Source: Propionibacteriaceae bacterium (GTDB lineage: Bacteria > Actinomycetota > Actinomycetes > Propionibacteriales > Propionibacteriaceae). From it: a stretch of 12,721 bases of DNA. The translations under genes and the position numbers were made by a program. Of this stretch, positions 7,753-12,721 are shown in pieces. A model generated the notes under the pieces. It saw nothing but the letters and a program-made list of their open reading frames with translations, was not told the origin of the DNA and ran no database searches. The DNA is taken from assembly GCA_030544185.1 (NCBI GenBank), contig JAUNRO010000055.1, positions 1-12,721 on the forward strand. Direction: 5' to 3'. Within the stretch, counting starts at the first letter, position 1. Each line of letters starts with the position of its first letter.

Positions 7753-8826
7753 GTGACGGATCAGGTGACCGTGATCGGTGCGGGACTCACCGGGCTCACG
7801 CTCGGGCTGCTGTGCGCGAAGGCGGGTCACCGGGTGACGGTCGTGGACTCCGGGCTGCGGCTCGGGAGCGCCCAGGGCCTGATGGCGGCACCGGTGAGCG
7901 TGCAGCAGGAACTGCAATACCACCACGTGTGGCGTTGGGCGGGGACGGAGGCGGTCTTCGCCTATGGCGAGCAGGTCCGCCTGGGCCAGGAGTTCGTGCT
8001 GGCCGCCGCCGCCGACATGGGCATCGCGGTCCACCAGGCCGACATGGCCACGGTGACCGCCGACGGCATGGAGGCCTTCTGGCTGCGCTATGAGGCCCGC
8101 GCCATGCGCTCCGCAGGATTCGATCCGGACTTCACCGACACGACGGGGCTGCCATTCAGCACGCGCCCCCAGCTCATCAGCGTCCGCCAGCCCGTGGTGG
8201 ACGTGGTCGCTTATCGCGATGGGCTCGCGCGGGCGTACGCCGAGGTGGGCGGGCGGCTGGCCACCGAGGTGCCCGTGGACGCCGAAGCGGGCTGGGTGGT
8301 TTCCACCACCCCCGAGCCGGTGCTTGACGGAGCCGGGGTGCGGGCGCGACTGCGCCCGGCCACGTGGAACTGGGTCGAGTTCAGCGCCCAGGCGCCCTAT
8401 CTGCCGACGCGGAGCGTCTCCGACCTCGACGATGGCGGGCGGGTGCTTGCGGTGGCCGGTGACCGGGCCTTCCTCGGCAGCCGCGGCGCGCCCGGGCTCG
8501 ACTGGGTCACCCGCCATGTCGAGGGCGCCGAGATCCTCAACCAGTGGCAGGCGCGCGCGACCGCGACGTTCGATGCGATGCCGTTTGTGGGCCACGCCGG
8601 CCGCGGTGCACGGCGGCTGATCGCGTGCGGGTTCGATGCGTGGGAGCTCACCCTCGGGTCGGCGGCGGCCGTGCAGCTCTCTGCGGTGATCGGTGGATCG
8701 ACCACGGCGTTGCCGTGGCAGCCGCTGCGGTTGCCACGGCCGGCCAGCGTGGGCCGGGCCGTGTGGGGCAGGGTGCGCTATGGGCTGGGGATCAGCCCGG
8801 TGACGCCGTTCCCGCGGCGTGCCTGA
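7753..8826 (+). CDS. DAO-family FAD-dependent oxidoreductase, YhfW-like without Rieske domain
   Basis: Predicted cytosolic flavoprotein of 357 residues (DAO/Pfam PF01266 type). The N-terminal dinucleotide motif is G9-A-G-L-T-G14, with D32 at the end of the second strand to bind the adenosine ribose. The middle (LPFSTRPQ and the VVDVVAYRDGLARAYAEVGGRL stretch) and the C-terminal DAMPFVG (274-280) plus CGFDAW (292-297) follow the layout I recall for YhfW-type FAD/Rieske oxidoreductases. The protein ends where their Rieske [2Fe-2S] domain would begin. GTG at 7753 was chosen because it puts the Rossmann strand at the N-terminus and has GGGGG 8 nt upstream; ATG at 7738, five codons earlier, is the main alternative. 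The frame is open back to 7651 but that part looks non-conserved. The substrate is unknown; the pntAB neighbour is not evidence of joint function because a terminator intervenes. Confidence 0.8.
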   Translation: MTDQVTVIGAGLTGLTLGLLCAKAGHRVTVVDSGLRLGSAQGLMAAPVSVQQELQYHHVWRWAGTEAVFAYGEQVRLGQEFVLAAAADMGIAVHQADMATVTADGMEAFWLRYEARAMRSAGFDPDFTDTTGLPFSTRPQLISVRQPVVDVVAYRDGLARAYAEVGGRLATEVPVDAEAGWVVSTTPEPVLDGAGVRARLRPATWNWVEFSAQAPYLPTRSVSDLDDGGRVLAVAGDRAFLGSRGAPGLDWVTRHVEGAEILNQWQARATATFDAMPFVGHAGRGARRLIACGFDAWELTLGSAAAVQLSAVIGGSTTALPWQPLRLPRPASVGRAVWGRVRYGLGISPVTPFPRRA

Positions 8827-8837
8827 CCTGGTGAGCG

Positions 8838-8853
8838 GCGGGGTCAGCCCCGC
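8838..8853. terminator. Short GC hairpin between convergent genes
   Basis: GCGGGG, loop TCAG, CCCCGC gives a perfect 6-bp stem. It lies in the 17-bp convergent gap and overlaps the stop of the minus-strand gene. It could act as a small bidirectional terminator, but the stem is short and no T-tract is present. Confidence 0.3.
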
Positions 8854-10514
8854 ACGAAGCCGACGTTCTCCCAGGCGATGCTCGCGAGGCCGGGCGCCCC
8901 GTAGTTGGTGAGCCGCACGCCCACCGCAATGCTCTCGGGCAGCTGATAGAGCGGCACCGTCGGCATCTGCTCCCACAACAGCCGATCGAGGTCGTTGGCG
9001 AGCGTGCGCTGCTGAGCAGGATCCTGCTCAGCGTCGATCCGCCCGATCAGGTCATCGATCGCCGGCTCCTCCAGCCGCGCCCAGTTCTGCTCGGCACCCG
9101 AGCCATAGCGATCATCGAGGTCGGCCAGCGGATAGCGGCCACCCTCGATGCCCGTCACGATCATGTCGAAGTCCCCACCGGACAGGACCGACCCGTTGTC
9201 GAAGTCCTCCAGCGACACGTCGGTGAGCGCCACCGTCACGCCCACCTGGGCCAGCTGTTCGGTGATCGCGGCCGCCTCGTTCTCCGACATCGCGAGGCCC
9301 TGGATCCGGGCGAGCCGGATCTCGAGGCGCTGGCCGTCCCGGCTGCGGACCCCGTCGGACTCGCGCCAACCCGCATCGTTCAGCAGCTTCCTGGCCTGGC
9401 CGACGTCGCGGGTGAGCTCGAGTGCCTCGGCGTTGTCGGCATAACCGTCCTGGCCGGGCAGGAAGATCCGGTTGCCCACCGGGGCGGCGGTGAACTCGAT
9501 CCCCGGCAGGGCAGCAGTGCCCACCCCGGAGCGGGCCAGGGCGATCGCGCTCGCCTGCCGGACACCGACCACGTTCACCCCGCTCGGCGAGGACGTGTTG
9601 AACACCAGCTGGCGATAGGTCTGCGACCCGGCGCGCCGGATCGCATGCTCGGGCACCGTGCGGACCGCGTCGAAGAACTCCTTGGACCCGGCGATGTCGA
9701 CCGCGTCGATCTCGGCGTCCGCATAGGCCTTGACCTGGTTCTCCCGCGGGATCTCCTTGATCGTGAGCCGGGCGAGCTGGGGCTTGTCGGCGCCCCACCA
9801 TTCCTCGTTCGGCGTGGCGACGATGGCCTGTTCGCCTTCCTCACTGTCCTCGACCACGAAGGGTCCGGCGGTCCATTCCCGGGTGAGCTGCGTCCAGCCG
9901 TTGAAGGTCTCGGCATCGGCGACGCTCTCGGCGCGCAGGACGCTCACCCGGTCGAAGATGCTGCGCCACTGCGGATAGGCGGAATCGAACTCCAACAGCA
10001 CCTCGGACTCGTTGGCGCCCTCGCTGACCTCGGCGATCTCGTTGAACAGCAGATCCGGGCTGCACTGGAACCCGGTGGACCGGCCGTTGCAGGCGGTCCA
10101 GGTCGCCACGACGTCCTCGGCGGTGATCGTCTCCCCGTCGGCCCAGGCCGCGCGGGGGTTGAGCTTGAGCGTCACCCGGGTCGGATTGGCTGAGGTCTCG
10201 GTCGCGGACTCCAGGAAGTTGGTGTTGGGCGAGGCCACGCCCTGCTCGTTGTAACGGAAGAACGTGGGCAGGAAGGCCTGTTGCAGCCGGGCCAGCTCGC
10301 CATTGGCGGCGGCTGCCATCGGGTTCAGCGAGCCGAACTCGTCGACAGCCAGGCGCAACTCCCCGCCGCTCACCATCGCGTCGCGGGCGGTCGGGTTGAG
10401 GTCCGTCGCCGCCAGCGGGGTCGTGTTGGTCTCGTCGGTGCTCTCGGCCCCGGTGCATCCCGTCGCGAGCAGCACGCCCAGCACGGGCACTGCCAGAACC
10501 TGTCGGAACCTCAA
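8844..10514 (-). CDS. Family 5 (peptide/nickel-type) ABC transporter solute-binding lipoprotein, orphan
   Basis: Exported lipoprotein of 556 residues resembling DppA/OppA-type extracellular binding proteins (SBP_bac_5, PF00496). The signal peptide (MRFRQ, hydrophobic core) ends in the lipobox LATGC with Cys20. A Thr/Ser/Glu-rich tether (21-45) follows. The mature domain shows the family pattern: GGELRLAV start (about 50-57), WADGETITAEDVVATW (124-139), a probable disulfide pair C142/C151, and a final LYQLPESIAV segment. The start is TTG at 10514-10512: GGGAG (plus 10521-10525) is 6 nt upstream, and the nearby ATG at 10527 is out of frame. No cognate permease or ATPase genes are visible, so it is an orphan binding protein or serves a transporter elsewhere. 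It lies 85 bp downstream of pmt on the same strand and may be cotranscribed. Confidence 0.88.
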   Translation of the reverse strand: MRFRQVLAVPVLGVLLATGCTGAESTDETNTTPLAATDLNPTARDAMVSGGELRLAVDEFGSLNPMAAAANGELARLQQAFLPTFFRYNEQGVASPNTNFLESATETSANPTRVTLKLNPRAAWADGETITAEDVVATWTACNGRSTGFQCSPDLLFNEIAEVSEGANESEVLLEFDSAYPQWRSIFDRVSVLRAESVADAETFNGWTQLTREWTAGPFVVEDSEEGEQAIVATPNEEWWGADKPQLARLTIKEIPRENQVKAYADAEIDAVDIAGSKEFFDAVRTVPEHAIRRAGSQTYRQLVFNTSSPSGVNVVGVRQASAIALARSGVGTAALPGIEFTAAPVGNRIFLPGQDGYADNAEALELTRDVGQARKLLNDAGWRESDGVRSRDGQRLEIRLARIQGLAMSENEAAAITEQLAQVGVTVALTDVSLEDFDNGSVLSGGDFDMIVTGIEGGRYPLADLDDRYGSGAEQNWARLEEPAIDDLIGRIDAEQDPAQQRTLANDLDRLLWEQMPTVPLYQLPESIAVGVRLTNYGAPGLASIAWENVGFVRG

Positions 10515-10520
10515 GACCTT

Positions 10521-10525
10521 CTCCC
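10521..10525 (-). promoter_or_regulatory. Shine-Dalgarno deciding a TTG start
   Basis: GGGAG on the minus strand, 6 nt upstream of TTG at 10514-10512. Together with the lipoprotein signal peptide that begins right at this TTG, it fixes the rare start codon. No in-frame ATG or GTG is nearby upstream. Confidence 0.6.
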
Positions 10526-10559
10526 ATCCTGCCGGCCAGCCATCACAGCCAACCAGCCC

Positions 10560-10590
10560 ACCCTATGGTTTGCCCCCCGGCGCACGGCAA
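10560..10590 (-). promoter_or_regulatory. Possible promoter upstream of the family 5 binding protein
   Basis: On the minus strand TTGCCG (plus 10585-10590) and TAGGGT (plus 10560-10565) are separated by 19 bp, in the 85-bp gap after pmt. The TAGGGT matches the -10 candidate of pntA. It suggests the binding-protein gene could be transcribed on its own, though readthrough from pmt is also possible. Confidence 0.25.
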
Positions 10591-10599
10591 TCCTGACCG

Positions 10600-12288
10600 C
10601 TAGATCCACGATTTGAACCACATTCGTGACAACCATTGCGAATAAGTCAGCAGGGTGTCGGTCAGGACCGGATAGAGATAGGCGAAGTTCAGCGCGATAA
10701 GGGCCACCAGGACGCCGGCCACAATGCCGCCGGCCCGTCGCGTCCGGCCCTCCATCGGACCGATCAGCGCCCCCAGACACAACGCGATCGCCACACAGGT
10801 GAACGGAATGATGACGATTGCATAGAAGAAGAACAGTGGCCGCTCGGCGTTGGGGAACCAGGTCAGCCAGGTGGCGGCGAGCCCGAGCACGGGCACCCCG
10901 AAGCGCCAGTCGCGGTTGCCGATCCACAGCACCAGGGCCGCCACCAGTGCGAAGACGCCGATCCACCACAGCAGGGGCGTACCCATCCCCGAGATCACCC
11001 GCAGGCAGGTCTCGGTGCCATCGGGGCAGCCGTCGGTGCCTGGCTGGATGTCATTCACCGCATCGATTCCGATCGGCCGGGCCATGAACAACCAGCCCGC
11101 AGGATGGGCCTCATAGACGTGGGTGGCCTCCTTGATGCCCTCGCCGGTGTGGCACCCATAGATCTCGGTGTGGTAGTTCCACAGCGATCCCAGCGCGTTG
11201 CCGAACACGCGCACGGCGGGAGCGTCGGGGTGTTCGGCGCCGTAATTGCGGGAGTAGCCGCCGTCGGAGGTCAGCCAGCCGAGCCAGGTCAGCAGATAGA
11301 CCGGGAGCGCCACGACCACCTGATAGAAGAACGCCACCGGGGCATCGGTGATGAGGCTCCGCCAGCGGGCCCCGCCCGCACCGGCCAGGCGCCGGGCACC
11401 CAGGTCCCACACCACCGACAGGACCGAGAACACGGCGAGGGCATAGATCGAGTTCCACTTCGTCGCACACGCCAGGGCGAACAGGACGCCCGCGACCAGC
11501 CGCCAGGGCCGCCACAGCACCAGCGGACCGAATTGACCTTGCAGATCGCGCAGACCGGCGGCCTCGAGGTGGTCGGCGAGTCTGCGGCGGAACCAATCGC
11601 GATCGATCACCAGCGCCAGGATCGCGGCGACCGTGAAGAACGCCTGGAAGATGTCGAGCAGCGCGATCCGCGACATCGTGAAGTGCAGGCCGTCGAGGCT
11701 GAGCAGCAGCGCCGCGATCGCGCCGATCATCGTCGAGCGGGAGAGCCGGCGGGCCAGGAAGAAGACCACGAGCAGCAGCCCGCACCCGGCCAGCACCGAC
11801 GGCAGGCGGAACCCGAAGGCGTTGAAGCCGAACGCCTGGATGCCCAGCGCGATCAACCATTTGCCCACCGGTGGATGCACGATGAAGGATCCGGACTCCT
11901 CGAGCCCGCTGAAATCGCCCGCGATCACGGCGGCATCGGAGTCCGGGACCCAGTTTCGCTCGAACCCCGACTGGAGGAGCGAATAGGCGTCCTTGGCGTA
12001 GTAGATCTCGTCGAAGACCATGCCCTCCGGCCGCCCCAGATGCACCACCCGGAGGATGAAGGCCAAGGCGGTGATGCCGAGCGCGATCAGCCAGGCCACG
12101 TTCCAGTCATCGGGCAGGGGATTGCGCAGCCGGTCGATCGTGGACCGATGCGGCGGGATCTGCGGCTGTCCCGTGACCGGATGGGGGAGCTGCCACCAGC
12201 GCCGGCGCGGCTCCGCCTGGGCGGGGGCCTCGTCCGCCGGCACCCCGTCCCCGATCACCAAGCTCTCCGTGCGACTCACGCGGGCCAT
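10600..12288 (-). CDS. pmt: Protein O-mannosyltransferase (GT39, Pmt)
   Basis: Polytopic membrane enzyme, 562 residues, that transfers mannose from polyprenyl-phosphate-mannose to Ser/Thr of proteins during Sec export (as Rv1002c, about 500 residues). The catalytic acidic pair D93-E94 lies in MVFDEIYYAKDAYSLL after the first TM, as in the GT39 family. The HPPVGKWLIALG segment (from about 137) and about 10-11 hydrophobic helices follow, with a C-terminal TM bundle ending in FKSWI. A soluble N-terminal extension of about 60 residues, rich in Pro/Arg/Trp, precedes TM1. ATG at 12288-12286 lacks a well-spaced SD. GTG at codon 4 has AGGA 6 nt upstream and is a possible alternative start. It follows an envelope-protein gene by 30 nt on the same strand, probably in one operon. 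Confidence 0.94.
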   Translation of the reverse strand: MARVSRTESLVIGDGVPADEAPAQAEPRRRWWQLPHPVTGQPQIPPHRSTIDRLRNPLPDDWNVAWLIALGITALAFILRVVHLGRPEGMVFDEIYYAKDAYSLLQSGFERNWVPDSDAAVIAGDFSGLEESGSFIVHPPVGKWLIALGIQAFGFNAFGFRLPSVLAGCGLLLVVFFLARRLSRSTMIGAIAALLLSLDGLHFTMSRIALLDIFQAFFTVAAILALVIDRDWFRRRLADHLEAAGLRDLQGQFGPLVLWRPWRLVAGVLFALACATKWNSIYALAVFSVLSVVWDLGARRLAGAGGARWRSLITDAPVAFFYQVVVALPVYLLTWLGWLTSDGGYSRNYGAEHPDAPAVRVFGNALGSLWNYHTEIYGCHTGEGIKEATHVYEAHPAGWLFMARPIGIDAVNDIQPGTDGCPDGTETCLRVISGMGTPLLWWIGVFALVAALVLWIGNRDWRFGVPVLGLAATWLTWFPNAERPLFFFYAIVIIPFTCVAIALCLGALIGPMEGRTRRAGGIVAGVLVALIALNFAYLYPVLTDTLLTYSQWLSRMWFKSWI

Positions 12289-12318
12289 CCTAATGGCGCC
12301 CGCCGACTCTGAGAACGA

Positions 12319-12721
12319 TCAGCGGCGGCTCAGGACGGCCTCGGGCCGGTGACCGGTGCGGGTGGTGAAGATATGCATGCGGACCGTGTTGCCCTCGGGC
12401 ACCAGCAGCAGCTGGACCTGGGCGATGCACCGGTCGGTGCCCTGGGTGATCGTCTCGGTCACATAGACCCCGGAGGCATTGCTGACCCCGCTGGACTCCG
12501 CCCAGGTGCCGGAACAGGGCAGCTCCGGATAGCGCACGACGCCCGCGACCGGATCTCCGTTGGAGATGCTGACCTCGACGCTGTAGGAGGTGGCGTCCCC
12601 GGTGACCGGCCCCGCCCAGCGGCCGACGAGACGACGGCCTAGGGGCCCGGTCGGCGCGGGTGCGGGTGCGGGCAGCGGATCGGTCGTCACCGGGGGATTG
12701 GTCGGAGCGGCCGGAGCGGCC
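12319..12721 (-). CDS. C-terminal part of an envelope protein with Ala/Pro/Thr linker and kinase-associated-type beta domain (5' end outside window)
   Basis: About 133 residues are visible; the frame stays open to the right edge, so the start lies outside. A GTG at 12690 is in frame but sits within the low-complexity linker and is unlikely to be the true start. The first 26 or so residues alternate Ala, Pro and Thr, a flexible wall-spanning linker. The remaining 100 residues form a compact domain: GRWAGPVTG, then SYSVEVSI, a VRYPELPCSGTW strand, VTETITQGTDRCIAQ and a final beta strand. I recall this pattern from the extracellular C-termini of actinobacterial Ser/Thr protein kinases and related secreted proteins; the two Cys may pair. 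The upstream part (kinase, TM helix or signal peptide) cannot be seen. It is 30 nt ahead of pmt. Confidence 0.7.
   Translation of the reverse strand, partial: AAPAAPTNPPVTTDPLPAPAPAPTGPLGRRLVGRWAGPVTGDATSYSVEVSISNGDPVAGVVRYPELPCSGTWAESSGVSNASGVYVTETITQGTDRCIAQVQLLLVPEGNTVRMHIFTTRTGHRPEAVLSRR

Noticed and set aside
7489..8976. Long open frame (495 codons) on the minus strand opposite the flavoprotein gene
   Set aside because: Low-complexity Arg/Pro/His composition and no start-site signal. It overlaps genes with conserved motifs on both ends.
10537..10558. Three copies of GGCTG (minus strand) spaced 8-9 bp ahead of the family 5 binding protein
   Set aside because: Five-base GC-rich words recur by chance in this DNA; spacing is uneven and there is no independent support for an operator.
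10636..12312. Long open frame (558 codons) on the plus strand opposite pmt
   Set aside because: Its translation is dominated by Arg, Gln, Glu, His and Gly with no domain pattern. It mirrors the codon bias of pmt on the other strand, which has clear GT39 motifs.

Overview
The window looks like a chromosomal segment of a high-GC actinobacterium, possibly from the propionibacterial or mycolate-related side of the phylum. The reasons are: C/G at most third codon positions, frequent GTG and one TTG start, one gene with a leaderless-type promoter, and an actinobacterial-type protein O-mannosyltransferase (Pmt). I see no RNA genes, CRISPR arrays, insertion sequences, phage genes or attachment sites. 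Coding density is high and the largest gap is about 160 bases.

Region 1 (1-3028, minus strand) is a branched-chain-amino-acid-type (HAAT) ABC transporter operon. Its transcription order is lipoprotein binding protein (livK-like), two ATPases (livG, livF), then a permease (livH-like) that runs off the left edge. Each junction is a GTGA overlap, so the operon is probably translationally coupled. A 140-bp divergent gap (3029-3168) separates it from an APC-superfamily amino-acid permease on the plus strand (3169-4491). The gap holds back-to-back promoter candidates and a dyad at the predicted liv transcription start.

Region 2 (4492-7641, plus strand) is a two-gene operon, pntA-pntB. It encodes the complete proton-translocating NAD(P) transhydrogenase in the E. 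coli-type two-subunit layout, and a long GC-rich hairpin follows it. PntB carries an unusual cysteine-containing insert in a predicted extracytoplasmic loop. Next on the plus strand (7753-8826) is a DAO-fold FAD-dependent oxidoreductase. It resembles the FAD part of YhfW-type FAD/Rieske proteins but lacks the Rieske domain.

Region 3 (8844-12721, minus strand) contains a partial secreted or membrane-protein C-terminus with an Ala/Pro/Thr linker and a kinase-associated-type beta domain, then pmt, then an orphan family-5 (peptide/nickel-type) solute-binding lipoprotein with a Thr-rich tether. The two exported neighbours look like plausible substrates of Pmt.

Together the window covers amino-acid and peptide uptake, NADPH supply and cell-envelope glycosylation. 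I did not find a clearly new multi-gene system. The items most worth a second look are: a strong preference for the Tyr codon TAT (57 against 20 TAC by hand count) in an otherwise GC3-rich region, the Pmt plus putative-acceptor cluster, the Rieske-less YhfW-like flavoprotein, the vicinal cysteines in the LivK-like protein, and the PntB loop insert.
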